The notes: a model not told the origin generated them from the sequence alone. A DNA stretch of 60,000 nucleotides from Lineus longissimus (GCF_910592395.1 NC_088313.1:12728437-12788436); one strand, 5' to 3'. Shown: positions 38,902 through 49,824, counted from the first letter of the stretch. Numbers and translations are program-made.

Positions 38902-39244
38902 CACACGGAGTTGTAGACGAATAGCACACGGAGTTTAGATGATTAAAGGTTCAATCAAATGGTATGGAAAATCCGGTATAGAACAACGCACGTGTTGCAA
39001 TTGTCCATTTTGACTGGGAAGGTCGCCATGTTATATTCTGAATCCTCCGTGGCCTAGTTGAAACTACTTATTTGCCTCCCGAAGTATTTGACAAACGTCC
39101 TGCATCCTTCTATGGAATAAACCACGGTAAAACGAATGTCCCGAGTATTTGATCATGAATTTATTGACAAACTTCGACTTGACAAAACGTGCTATCGTCA
39201 GCCAGTCTCCTCGTGCACACGCGAGAGAGATCTGGTAAAACTAA

Positions 39245-40283
39245 TGAAATGGCCAGGGCCATTGTGCTCACCTCATGTGGAGGAAAGATGGATAAAGAGC
39301 ATGGTATTGTGTCATGTAGTGTTAGGTTTGATGTAGGTCCAAGCAATTACAATTTCCCCAAAATGGCCAATTTACAGTACATTCGACCTCTGTGACCTTG
39401 AAAAGTAGGTCAAATCAAAGACGACCCGGGTGACACATTGAATGGTTGTTAGAATTAGATGTACCTATGATATAAAATTGGTGCCAATCGGACAAGTCAT
39501 TACTAGGAATAATGGCATTTTGAAGAATTTAGGATTTGGCCCCCTCCCTGGAGGCCAAACGGCAAATCAGATCGCACCAAACTTCGGTACCTGAGATAAC
39601 CTGACCAAGGGGTACATGTGTACTTAATTTGTGATCAATAGTCATTGCAGTTAAGAAACGTGCCATAGTTACGGCCTGACGGCAAATTTACGCCATTTGA
39701 CCTCTGTGACCTTGACAAGAAGGTCAAATTAAAAACCTGTGTGACATATACTGTATGGTGGTTAGATGTACCCATGATATCAAATTGGTGGCAATCGGCC
39801 AAGAAGTTAAGGAATAATCACATTTTTAAGGTTTTTTGGATTTTGCCCCCTGGTGGTCAAGTGGTGAATCATATTGGACCAAACTTCGGTCCCTGAGATC
39901 ACCTGACTAAGGGGTAAATGTGTACCAAATTTGGTATCAATAGTCATTGCGGTTTAGAAACGTGCCATCGTTACATCCTAACGGCCAATTTACAACATTT
40001 GACCTCTGTGACCTTGAAAAGGAGGTCAAATCAAAAACCCGGAGGATATATGATGCACCTTTGCTAGAAGTACCTACCATATTTTTTTCAAAATTTCCCG
40101 ACTACTATTAAGGGAGATATTGCATATTTTCACTTTTAACGTTTGGCCCCCTGGTGGCCAAACCATGAAACGAATCGGACCGAAACTTGGTCTCCAAGGT
40201 GTCATTACATAAGGGTACATGTGTACCAAGTTTCAACTCAATAGCTTTAACAGTTACGAAACGTGCCCTGCTAACGGACGACG

Positions 40284-40324
<41 letters not shown>

Positions 40325-40373
40325 ACGACGGACGCCACGGTATGGGATAAGCTCACCTCTGCTAAGAGGTGAG
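39245..40373. mobile_element. 1.13-kb element with internal repeats and (ACG)n, inserted in Gypsy LTR
   Basis: Flanked by CTAA (39,241-39,244 and 40,374-40,377), and absent from the other LTR, so its limits are exact. It contains three ~310-bp internal repeats, each with GACCTCTGTGACCTTGA and AACGTGCCAT phrases, then (ACG)n and an end of TAAGAGGTGAG. Very similar repeat units ending in GGTGAGCTAA are widespread in molluscs and other marine invertebrates, as I recall. No coding capacity. Confidence 0.82.
40274..40333. repeat. (ACG)n microsatellite
   Basis: About 18 ACG/ACGG units near the right end of the element at 39,245-40,373; probably part of the family's structure. Confidence 0.9.
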
Positions 40374-40694
40374 CTAAAAAGGAGAGACTGCGCAGAAGCG
40401 CGTGCGGGTTTTTATACCCTGACGAGACGTAGCGAAACTGACCAATCAGGAGAAAGCTTTATACAAGATGTGGCCTTGAGTTTGGCGGGAAAACTGTAAC
40501 ACTACAGTACTGTTTGAAAGTAACCTTATTAATATTATATAACAGTGGCTATTGACACCTAGCAAAACATTCTTGATGAGTCTCATTGCAGTTTTATTGG
40601 TGAGAAAGACTTGGAAGCACATTACACATAGCACATTACACATATAGAAATGCACGGGGGGGGGGCACCCCAAATGAATTTTTAACCTAGAGAT

Positions 40695-40805
40695 TTCCTG
40701 GTGCCTTTTTTTCCAGTGCCTTTTTTACCTAGTGCCTTTTTTACCCAGTGCCTTTTTTCCTAGTGCCTTTTTTACATAGTGCCTTTTTTTCCAGTGCCTT
40801 TATTA
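40695..40805. repeat. GGCAC(T/C)(A/G)G-A(n) minisatellite, right (inverted)
   Basis: Units TTTTTTCCAGTGCC and TTTTTTACCTAGTGCC, about six copies, complementary to the left array. Confidence 0.88.
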
Positions 40806-41255
40806 CCGTCCACCGTCTATTTCATACAACGTTGTAGTGTTGTTTTTTATATCAATCTCATAAAACATAACCCATACTAGTCCAGCTAGTCAGGAATGCA
40901 AACAAGATGATAAAAGTAGGAAACAGGTTAAATAAGAAGTTTCTATACTATACCCGATTAAACAACTGATAAGACGATAGAGATAATATACTAGTCTTGC
41001 ACCGTCCTTTATTACGAGCCAGACTGTACATTCATAAGAAGATTCTTGCCAGATTCTTAACATACTCTAGTTTCGTCTTTCTAAGGTACCTTCATTAAGC
41101 CCAGGTTAGCCCGCCTCCAACATACAGGGCAAACACCATCTGGAACATGATTGGATGGCGCCGGGCAAGGTAGGGGAGTATAATGAAGTTCATCGGTGTA
41201 ACTGACACGTTTCTCGACGGCTCGCGTAATTGATCAGATTGTCCATAGTCAAAAG

Positions 41256-41415
41256 GCCTTTTTACATGGTGCGGGTTCGAAACGGATCGAGGAAGGTTCG
41301 GATATTTTCTACACGCACAAATGAGCCTTTGGTCATTGTGGCCAGTTTCTATCAGCGTGCAAAAAAATAAGCAAACCTTCCTCTATCCGGTTCGAACCCG
41401 CACCGTGCTAAAAGG
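41256..41415. mobile_element. 160-bp MITE with Pol III B-box-like terminal repeats
   Basis: The left end GCCTTTTTACATGGTGCGGG and its right complement form a ~41-bp inverted repeat. Both arms contain GGTTCGAAAC or GGTTCGAACC, fitting the B-box consensus. It lies between the transposase 3' end and the left terminal repeat of the pogo element. Confidence 0.65.
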
Positions 41416-41574
41416 CATAATATGACGAAACATGAAATGAATATCCCTTTGATGATCAGGCCTATCGACTGATTCAGTTGAAGGAAAGTGTCATTATACG
41501 TACAGGATGGTTCAAAAAAATGTTCACCTTCGAATCGGAAAAATCCGTACCACCAATGCTGAGTCGCAATAAAT

Positions 41575-42931
41575 TCAGTCCATTTCTATTTCCTCCTCCA
41601 GAATGTTGACAAACTCAAGCCCAATTTCCTCCTCCTCTTGGTCTAGCTCCTGCAGTGGTCCGGCGTCAATTGGGGCTGCCCTGAACAAGGCCGACTCGAA
41701 TCCACTCTCAATTACTTGCGGAGGTACAGCTTCCCAAGCCTCACTCACGATATTAACTACCTCACGCATGCAGCCCAATACGTTCACAGGTCCCGTCATC
41801 TTGGGTGTTGTCATTTTTCCAGGCTTTCCACGTCTTCCGCAAATTGTTCTTAAAGGATTTCATCACGGCAACATCGAGGGGTTGTGCCAGAGACGTACAG
41901 CATGCCGGGATAAAATTGAGGATGCCTCCCAATTCTGTCACTCGGAGACCGAAATTCTCCGTGCGGTGCACTCTGTACCTATCCACGAGGAGAAGAAATT
42001 GATCGGTATCTTGTGTGGTGATGTATGGCTCGAATACTTCATCTAACCAATGATTGGCAGTCTCCTCCTTCATCCAACCTGTAGCGGAGGAGGTTATAAT
42101 AATGTTTGCAGGCAAGTCCTCCTCTTGCAGGGCTGCCAGTTGTCGGACGAAACCAGTCCTCGGAAAAGTGATGTGTGCCTGTAACTTTACTCCCGTCGCG
42201 GTGATGGTAAGGGTCACCGTACAACCCAGCTTGGTGTTGGATCGTGACGTCCGCACGTCAACCGACTTGGCTCCCCTGGCGTTGGCTGTATACAAAGGAC
42301 GAGACTCGAACAGTGCAAACGTCTGGTCCATATTGAAGAAGAATTGCAAGGCAATCCGAAACTGATCGATCGTCTGCGTCACGTCGTCGCGGAAGACCTG
42401 GACACGTTGGGCAGCGTCAGCCGGCAGAGTGCTGGTATTCTTATTCACTTTCCGGAGAGAGATCTTCTTTCTCTTCATGAATGCTTCTACCCATCCGGCG
42501 GAAGCGTGGAAAACGTGCTGTGTAGGTCTGGACTCTATGAAGCCTTGTCTTTGTTCGTCCGGCAACTGATTCCACCAGTCTTCAAAAATCGTCATAGCAC
42601 TGGCTTGTATGTCCTGGATCGCAACAGGCAGCCTCCTCTCCCTCAGCCGCTGGTACCATTGGTAAACACGCTCCTCGACTACCGGCCATTGACCCACCAG
42701 TCGCTCTTTGACTGTCCTGTCCTTGCCGCGACCTTCACGCTCTTTCTCTTCCAGGTCTTCAAGGTTCCACTTTATCAACGTTAAAACTGGGATCTTGTAA
42801 TGTTCGGCAAACTCGTTCATGCTTTCGACTGTTCCATTCAATAGCCCTGTCTCAAGGTCCCGCAAGTACGCTATTTTCTCGGATACCGAATAGCTCCTTC
42901 GCCGTTTTCTCAAGGGTTCTTCTTGTTCCAT
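41575..42931 (-). pseudogene. pogo-like transposase, frameshifted near C-terminus
   Basis: The main frame (42,931 to 41,762) has 389 codons. A basic N-terminus with a psq-like HTH (KIAYLRDLETG...IPVLTLIKW) is followed by a CENP-B-like second HTH region. The DDE_1 catalytic domain has D202 (FNMDQTF), D317 (LLLVDRYRVH) and D353 (AQPLDVAVMKSFK), a D-D-D triad. The protein tail continues in another frame from 41,814 to 41,575 (EAWEAVPPQVIESGF, then an acidic end), so there is one frameshift within 41,762-41,814. The catalytic core is complete. The enzyme would cut and paste DNA at TA sites. Confidence 0.85.
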
Positions 42932-43504
42932 ATTGACTGTTTGTCTGGGGGCGAGTGATCATCGGCGTTAGGCCTTTATAGGCCTAGGATGTCTAGACAT
43001 GTTTTTAATAGAAGAAAGTGACAACGTGTGCCATAAAGCCATGAAATAACCGTTTACATCGCGTCTGGCAAAAGCAAGGCACAGGGCCTACTAAATTTTA
43101 AATTTTATGAAATTCAATTTTCTCTGTAGTGAATTAATTTCACTAATTAATTTGGGACTCAATAAGAGTCAATCCGATATCCACAGCAAGTTGTAGGTCT
43201 GGATGCTGAAATGGGGCTTTCTAAACGAGACATTAAAATGTTGAAGATTGTTTTTCTGGCACACTCTGTATGAATCAACCCATTTGCCGATTTTGGAATA
43301 AACCATTGAATGAAACTGACATTTCCTGGGACATGTGCACTGACCGTCTCGTCGCGGCCGGTGCAAACGGCATGCAGTTCGGCCATTCACATTGGTCAGT
43401 GATATTGAATAGAACTGAATGATCCATTGTAATGGTAACTTGGGGCTGAGGTCTAAATACCGGCATGAATATATGGAAGGTACCTTAGAAAGACGAAACT
43501 AGAG

Positions 43505-44063
43505 TAGTTAAGATCTTAACTAAGAAATCTTGCAACGATATTTACATGCACACGTTCACAAAACTGAATAACATCTTTAAAATCTTATACAAATCCGTTA
43601 ATTCTGGATTTTAGCCGGGGAGATCAGAGCCGCGATAATCGATTCCTGTCCCATGCAAGGACCTACGATGACCACAATAAACATGTAAAACGAGCGAATT
43701 TTGTTGCATGCAATCATGATCACAGGTCGTAGTGACAAAAAGCATAAGTCTACTTTAGGTTCAATGATCAGGATCACAAATAGCTACGTAACTATTTTTT
43801 GTATATGTGAACATGCGTATGGGGTCCGATTCTATTCCACGAGATCCATTTTCAAAGCAATCGATGTCAAAATAAGTTGATGCACTGTTTCTTTGAATCA
43901 ATTTTGACAAATACAATTCTTGGCGCTGATTGTTTTGTTTATAATATTGATTAAACGTTGTCTTGTTAAAGCCACAGTTATCATGTAATATCAGACTCTA
44001 TTGCATCGGTTGTGTCTGTCGCAGCAGAACTAGGGACACCAGATCACAGAGGTGACTAAACAT
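43505..44063. other. Duplication copy A, noncoding segment matching 54,740-55,200
   Basis: Collinear with copy B (GACAAAAAGCATAAGTCTAC, TTAAACGTTGTCTTGTTAAA). No ORF supported. Confidence 0.6.
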
Positions 44064-46113
44064 GCTATAGATCTTCCCTACACCTCTGCCAGGCGGACAC
44101 CTCTACATTACGGACACGTCCGGCCAGTCCCGATTTTTTCTAAGTCATTTCCAATAACAAAAACGTATGTACGGCGGACACCTCTCTACTCCGAATTGCG
44201 GACAGGGCGATGGCCAATTTTTGGTCCAATTCCCTCCCAATTACGGACAGTAGGCAAAAACAATGCTTTCCCGCGTGCGCTAAGGTCGAGTAGGCCTGAC
44301 AGGTGAGATATTTGCGTAATTAATCAACGTAATTAGCCCATGGCATTGTGTTTTGTATCCTAATTAAGCCGCGGCATTTGTTTACTCATCTTTTCAACTG
44401 ATCACACATTGTGTCAACGAACACTCATAAATCCACGCGGTTCTGTCAGTGTTTCGGCGAATATGTGTGAGTAGACAAATTAGAAAACAAATTAATTATT
44501 AATCAGAGGTGGCCGATGGACAGAAATTATGGTGTTTTTTTCACACATTATGACATGTTGTGGAGATTTTGCAATCAAAGGGGCACCTTTTACGAGAGAG
44601 CTTATTCACTCTCTGAGTTCCAAAGTAGCTCACGTCATTCAACGCAACGTCACAAGCAAAGACCGATCAGTTAACAAGTTCAAAGTTTCTACGCTAGATG
44701 TCGACACAGAGAAAACCAAGACCTGCAAGGCGGGAACTTCACCTCCACCTATCGGACGATTTGGCATAACCTCTATAATATTATCAGTGCAGTGCCCTAG
44801 TAAGCGCGCAGCGCCTTTAGGTTGGGGGGAAACCCCCCAAACCCCCAGGTTGGGACCCTGCTATAGTTCCTTCCGCCAATTTTTTGTTTTGAGTTTTCTC
44901 CGTGTATCGCATAAGCAGTAACTCAATTCCATCGTCATCATAGCAGGCAAAGAAATTGAAAATGTCCCCCCCCCGAAAGGTGTCCAGACTATCGTAGTCT
45001 GGGACTCTGGCAGATTCTAATGTAAAGTGCAAGCTCTCTTGAACTCGCGCAACTGTCGCCATGGAGAGCCCCCCCCCCCAACCCCCGTTCTTCTGACATG
45101 TTTTAGACAGTGCATTGGGGGGAACGCCCCTCAAACCCCCTATTGGCCTCTCAATAAGTCCTTCCGAGCTGCTTACCCTGGGGCGCTCGAGTGGAACCCC
45201 CAAACCTTCATGATGGTGCAGTCCTTTGACACGTTTAACCCAGAGCGAGGAAGAGGTACTCCTTTGATGGTACCCTAACTGCAACCCTCAACCATCATTA
45301 CCCTTCCTTTTCACTGGCATGATATTGGCAAGACTCCCAAGAGGTCGTACTGGTGGCTTCCTTGAGACAATTGCTTGTGGTCGTACCTGGGCAACCAATT
45401 CAAGGGGTCAGGGATCTAGGGATCTAGGGATCAGGTTTTTCCCCCACCAACATGTTGCCGAACGGTTAATGCATAAAAAATTGGTTGGAAAGGGTTTTTG
45501 CTGGCCAAGAGACTTGAAGACACTTTACTCTTGATGAACACCAGACTGATGAACAAAGAACCTGAGGAACATAGAACCCTCTTCATACCTGGGAGCATAA
45601 AAAGCCTGCTAGCGAATATTGATTATTCTTTAGAAAAAAACAGAAGATCTGCAAAACCAATGGTACCCCCTCAAAAAGTTTATTGAAATCTCAAAATAAT
45701 TTTTTTTCTCTCGAAACGCCTGCCCGTCTTTTGCTTCATTAATTCGGGATTATATCCATTTTAAGCATCTTTTGGATATTATTACTAAAGTTTCAAAAAT
45801 CAAAACACATATGTCGGGGGGTAAACCCCCCTGAAATTGAAGTGTGATTAAAAAACAGTGTGAATATTCATGTGGTTCTCTCTCGGAGCTCAGAATAGTC
45901 GAGTTGCTTCATTCGCGCGTTTATCTCTTCTGGCGGCCATTTTAAGTCAAATTTAAGCCATTTGAAACGAATCCATGGACTTGAGAAACATTGTTTACAT
46001 TGGATACGTCGTATGCACGTTAACCATAGTAGCGCTTATTAAGGACACCTCTCTATTGCGGAAACCTGGCCCAGTCCCATGTGTGTCCGCAACAGAGAGG
46101 TTGTACTGTATTT
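44064..46113. mobile_element. ~2-kb non-autonomous element with CGGACACCTCT phrases, copy A only
   Basis: Begins near CTTCCCTACACCTCTGCCAG and ends TGTCCGCAACAGAGAGGTTG; TA may flank it. Copy B has other sequence at this place. Phrases like GGACACCTCTCTA are typical of pogo/Tigger-like repeats. The interior holds G-run/C-run stretches (44,821-44,850, 44,966, 45,070-45,140, 45,814) able to form hairpins. ORFs there are low-complexity and not supported. Confidence 0.45.
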
Positions 46114-46690
46114 TCGAAATGTCTGAGACGTAGACGCTGACGTCCTCAATTACTATGAAATTGATTTACTTTTGGCGAACTATTGACCAAACGAAGCTTG
46201 ATATGCCTAATTATTCTTTTCGCATGGTAAATGTGTGCTTTTACCTTTGATATATGTTGTTGTGAATTACGTGTACGCTCTATTAAACGTCCTTGGTTTC
46301 AGTTGATGGCATTTCAGTCTGGCATTTACCGACGAATGTTTGGGGTCACCGCTGGCTGCAGTCTTAAAGTATGTAATTTGTACACAAATGCATTTGAGAT
46401 ATACATGTACGCTCGTGCCATGCAAAATTCTGCATTTTAACATAACTCAGGAGGCTCTTGGTTGAGTTTCCAAAAACTCTCAGTTCCGCAAACAGAAAGA
46501 GGCTAACTATGATTTGTGATACCAATGTATTTCTGAATGTCACTTCGACAATCAAATCGTCATTGATTCATTCCCGAAATATATGCTTGTCTTAACAGAA
46601 CATTTCGCGTTCAGGATGTTTTCACATATTTTTCGCAAATTTCATGAGTAGGTCATGATCGCGAAAACATTCTGCCGCGAAAATCGTTTG
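46114..46690. other. Duplication copy A, noncoding segment matching 55,520-56,860
   Basis: Collinear with copy B apart from B's MITE and LINE insertions. It contains CGACGAATGTTTGGGGTCAC and TTCCGCAAACAGAAAGAGGC. No gene supported. Confidence 0.5.
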
Positions 46691-46699
46691 CTTTTCAGG

Positions 46700-46853
46700 A
46701 AGAATTCCATGTCATTGTTGCCATAATGGCATTGCATCCAGCTACAGGCCCTATTTCGATCGAGGTGTTTAAAGAGTCTGCGTACACTGTGTACCCTTCG
46801 CAATTAGCACGTGTCGTAATGACTCCTAAAAACCACAAATTCCACACGTCTTG
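46700..46853 (+). other. Conserved exon-like segment, copy A
   Basis: After a good acceptor, TTTGCTTTTCAG, an open frame encodes EEFHVIVAIMALHPATGP and on to TGA, about 50 codons. The same frame stays open in copy B (56,869-57,023), with five or six substitutions and the acceptor kept. No known domain is recognised. It could be a terminal exon or chance conservation from recent duplication. Confidence 0.25.
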
Positions 46854-46906
46854 AATAGTGCCCAACAATCGTTGGTCCTGGGTGTACCTTAAGTGCACCC
46901 AGAAGT

Positions 46907-47735
46907 ATTGAGGTAGCAGGAAGGGTTGGGCGTTTGTGGTTTCTGAGTCTGAGGGGGTTGGTGTCTGTTGACTGTGCTTTAAGAGAGACTAGGCATGGCG
47001 CCAGTCTTTCTTAAAGCACAGTCAACAGGCATTCGGTCTCAATATTTGGGTAAGTACAGAATCAAGGCAGCTCAGAGAGCAATGATTGAACGATGCTGTG
47101 GACAAGTCCAAGGATACTGCATCAGTCACGACCAAATTCTCATCAGAAAGCGTCACCACCAGCATATTCAATGTTCAGTTCCAACCTGTACCAGTCCAAT
47201 GCACGCCTGTCATGGTCAGCAGCGGTCAGCTTAGCGCGATATGGAACATTCTTCCGAAACTCAAGCGAGGGAGGTCTGCTCATTAGCATATCTCGCGCAC
47301 TGCTCCTTCTGGTCAAACATCGTAGTGAAATCGTAATGGAAAACGTCTGGCTTTGCGCCAGACGTTGAGACTAATAAGTGAAGAACTAATAGGTAAAGAA
47401 CTTCTACTTGCGCGAGACTGCTGTGATAAAATTATCATTGCAGAGACTCCGGTGACGTACACATATATTTTTTACGATCAAAAATGCCCTCAAAAGACGA
47501 CATGCAATGATTATTTTATTGATATTTCCTACTATATACCTTCCAATTATCACTTGATACAAATAGATCGGCGTTAGGTCGCATGCTTTTCTTTCCTGGT
47601 GACACTATAAAGCAAAATAGTTGCAACCCCGTAAATGCGCTATAAGTCCAATAATAAGTGACGGTGACCCGTTATAAATGTTTCGCCAGCTTCGATTTTT
47701 TGCCGCTACGCGGCGCTTTGGGCCCTTGCGTCCAG
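46907..47735. other. ~830-bp insertion specific to copy A
   Basis: Copy B runs straight across this interval. It contains a strong hairpin, GTTGACTGTGCTTTAAGAGA and its complement (46,967-47,034), and a second, ACGTCTGGC / GCGCCAGACGT, near 47,343-47,366. No TIR defined and no gene supported. Confidence 0.45.
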
Positions 47736-48706
47736 TACCAATTTTGATGTGTACCTTAACTTCACTTAACGATCCTTATGTGCACCCAGTGTGAAATTCG
47801 CGCCGATTAAAAACCTGTGTCCATGGTTGAAAATGGTATGTTTGTCTTGTAGCAAATCACAAAATCTCGTGTCGAACATTTGCTCTATTTTTCGCTTAAA
47901 AACTGTATAAATATACATGTATGACAGATGGCGGTAAGAAACAAAGAAAAAGTATTTTTAAAAACATAATACTATTTACCATGTAATCGAGTATGCTGTA
48001 TGAGATGATTCCCCCATCCATACAGACATCCGTTCATAGCATACGCGTGCGCAATGACCCCTAGATCCTGCCACTGATGCCGAACTGACATTTTGACACC
48101 TCGTGTTTACAGTTCGCGTTCAGCTGAATCACGGATGTAGAGCAAAAGCACGCGTACACCACATCGGACACAGGTTTTTAATCGGCGCGTATTTCAATCT
48201 GGTTGCACATAAAGCCGATCCTTTTTAGCAGCACCCAGGAGCATCCTTTGTGCTCGACTGAAATACTGTCAAGGATAGACAACTTCATGTAGATGTTGGT
48301 GACACTAGTTAATTTGTTTTTGCTATATCGTGTATTCAAGAATGCTAAGAAGCAATCACAAGCAAATATTTTTCTGTAGTAAATCTGTTGAGAAACCCAT
48401 TACCTTTCTCTAGGAAAACAAACGTAAATACAAAATCGTCATAGCAATTTCTTTTTAGAATTTCATTTACTATAAACGAATTTTAATAGGTGCTATGTAG
48501 ATTTTTATTATGTATGATTTAAAAATATATTTTAGTTATATAGAGTTTCTATATTTATAAAATACATAGACTATATACTATATACTATATACTATATAGA
48601 ATTTTTTTACGGGAGATCTTATAGTTAATAGGTTGTCCTTTACACACCCTATACAGATGCTATACCGGTATAGATTCTATATACCCTTTGGACCATTTTC
48701 TTTAAG
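47736..48706. other. Duplication copy A, noncoding segment before the Cys-rich exon
   Basis: AT-rich, with a (CTATATACTATA)n-like microsatellite at about 48,566-48,598 that has fewer units in copy B (58,437-58,460). No gene supported. Confidence 0.45.
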
Positions 48707-48806
48707 TATTTGCTCCGGAGGCTTTTGTCTGTGGTATTAATTTGCAATGACACCATCAATATCTCGAGAAAGCAGGTGATCCAATCAAGAATTCTATTGC
48801 GTGTAA

Positions 48807-49193
48807 ATGCAATTCATGACTATATGGGAGTCATTGCTGGTCCTGACCAACATGGACAGAGCTTCAGCAAGTTTAGTCTTTTCCTCATTTCAATTCATGA
48901 CAATGGACATTAACGGAACTGATAGCAATTTAACTTTCGCAATCTTACGAGTTCAGTCAATTCTTCGATGTGGTATGGCATGCTCGAATATTAAGATGTG
49001 CGATGACTTTTTCACCACCCCCCAGAACGGCCATGACGGCCATTATCAAACGGAAACCTGTCATCTTCACAAGGATGCTGCTACCAAGGACTGGACTTGC
49101 AGAGACGGGAAAACAGGGCATCGGCTTTGGAAAAAGCAGGTGACCAATATTTCGGTTTTAAAATGCACAACCTATTTTGCAATAAAGACATAA
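48807..49193 (+). CDS. PAN/Apple-like Cys-rich exon, copy A
   Basis: A 128-codon open frame. Its core RVQSILRCGMACSNIKMC, then ETCHLHKDAATKDWTC, has the Cys pattern and V-x-S-x-x-x-C-x-x-x-C start of PAN/Apple domains, which mediate protein or carbohydrate binding in secreted proteins. A weak hydrophobic stretch (ASLVFSSFQFM) precedes it, possibly a signal peptide from Met at 48,852. After LWKKQ the DNA reads CAG-GTGACC, a likely splice donor. Identity with copy B drops beyond this point, which supports an exon end at about 49,139. The downstream open exon at 49,825 may belong to the same gene. Confidence 0.45.
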   Translation: MQFMTIWESLLVLTNMDRASASLVFSSFQFMTMDINGTDSNLTFAILRVQSILRCGMACSNIKMCDDFFTTPQNGHDGHYQTETCHLHKDAATKDWTCRDGKTGHRLWKKQVTNISVLKCTTYFAIKT

Positions 49194-49395
49194 TTTGCTG
49201 TTGTTGCGTGCGCAACCGGTTAGTCACCAGGACGGCGTTCCTTGCCCTACTGACAAGTCCGCACTGGACTGTTTGATATCGCAATTTCGTTAGTCCTGGA
49301 CTGGCTGCCTGCCAGGGCTAATGAGGCCAGTGTTCCCCAAACATTATCTTTAGTATGTTTGGTTTAACAGCTTGTATGAATGACTCGTTCTCGTT

Positions 49396-49580
49396 GTATG
49401 AATGACTGTCCGTGCTGCACGCTTGTGGAATGAGCTGCCACGAAACATAACTTCCCAGGAGTCCACTGCAGCATTCAAAAATGGGTTAGTTTTATGGGGA
49501 GTAGCGCTTTAACAGCAATCGTTCTGAGAAGCGCTATATAAGCACTACAATATTATATTATTATTATTATATTAATGTTG
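49396..49580 (+). pseudogene. LINE 3' end (L2/CR1-like)
   Basis: VRAARLWNELPRNI, then ESTAAFKNGL, is the C-terminal motif of CR1/L2-type LINE proteins. It is followed by the typical GAAGCGCTATATAAGCACTA 3' end and an ATT-rich tail. Only the last ~40 codons remain. Confidence 0.7.
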
Positions 49581-49824
49581 CCAACCTCTATAATATATAC
49601 AGGGTATACCAAAGAGGCGGTATCCGCCTATACGTTAATAATGGCTTTATATCAACAAGATGCGTGCATTACTTATGAAGGTTGTCTAATCAACAGAGAG
49701 CAACAGCCTTCCATCGCCAACAATGTAATGTATTAAAACCGAATTTGAACATATTCATCCTTTAAAACCCGAACGCTTCATTTAAAGATGTCATATCTTA
49801 ACTTTTAACCAAAACGCCGAACTA

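Larger units (their letters stand above)
19373..40544 (-). mobile_element. Gypsy-type LTR retrotransposon with nested insertions
   Basis: LTRs of 383 bp (right one interrupted) both start TGTTATATTC and end TATATAACA. GTGG flanks both sides (19,369-19,372 and 40,545-40,548) as target duplication. Gag and pol lie on the minus strand, so the right LTR is the 5' one. Next to it the minus strand starts TGGCGACCTTCCCAGTC, a plausible primer-binding site. Inside are a BEL element, MITEs and a long (~5.5 kb) leader between the 5' LTR and gag. LTRs differ at only one site that I can see, yet pol carries four breaks, so recent copying probably used enzymes from another element. Confidence 0.9.
39029..40544 (-). 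repeat. Gypsy 5' LTR, interrupted by a 1,129-bp insertion
   Basis: Same start and end as the left LTR. The two parts, 39,029-39,244 and 40,378-40,544, sum to 383 bp once the insertion and its CTAA duplicate are removed. The TATA box is at 40,410-40,416 on the minus strand. Confidence 0.92.
18880..40813. mobile_element. Small inverted-repeat element with GGCACT minisatellite ends, split by the Gypsy insertion
   Basis: The left end reads GGTAATAAAGGCACTGGAAA (18,887 on) and the right end is its complement, ending CCTTTATTACC at 40,807. CGTCTATTTC on both outer sides (18,870-18,879 and 40,814-40,823) is a candidate 10-bp target duplication. Without the Gypsy element it would be about 760 bp. 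Inside the left half is a mariner-like end, CAGGGTGGTCCAAAAAAACG. The family is unknown to me. Confidence 0.5.
41065..43504 (-). mobile_element. pogo/Tc1-type DNA transposon (2,440 bp)
   Basis: Terminal inverted repeats start CTCTAGTTTCGTCTTTCTAA and match for about 29 bp at both ends, flanked by TA. It carries a DDE transposase on the minus strand and a nested MITE. It is present in duplication copy A but not in B, so it inserted after the duplication. Confidence 0.82.
40852..49388. repeat. Segmental duplication copy A
   Basis: Starts CTCATAAAACATAACCCATA and ends about TGTATGAATGACTCGTTCT. It is collinear with copy B (54,605-59,253) in the same orientation, for example TAGCTACGTAACTA, CGACGAATGTTTGGGGTCAC, GGCATTGCATCCAGCTACAG and the Cys-rich exon near 48,950. 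It is longer because of a pogo transposon, a 2-kb inserted repeat and an ~830-bp insertion that B lacks. Confidence 0.88.

Noticed and set aside
44817-45290. ORFs rich in Gly/Pro around the G-run and C-run hairpins
   Set aside because: Low-complexity composition from repeated GGGGG/CCCCC motifs inside a non-autonomous element; no domain.
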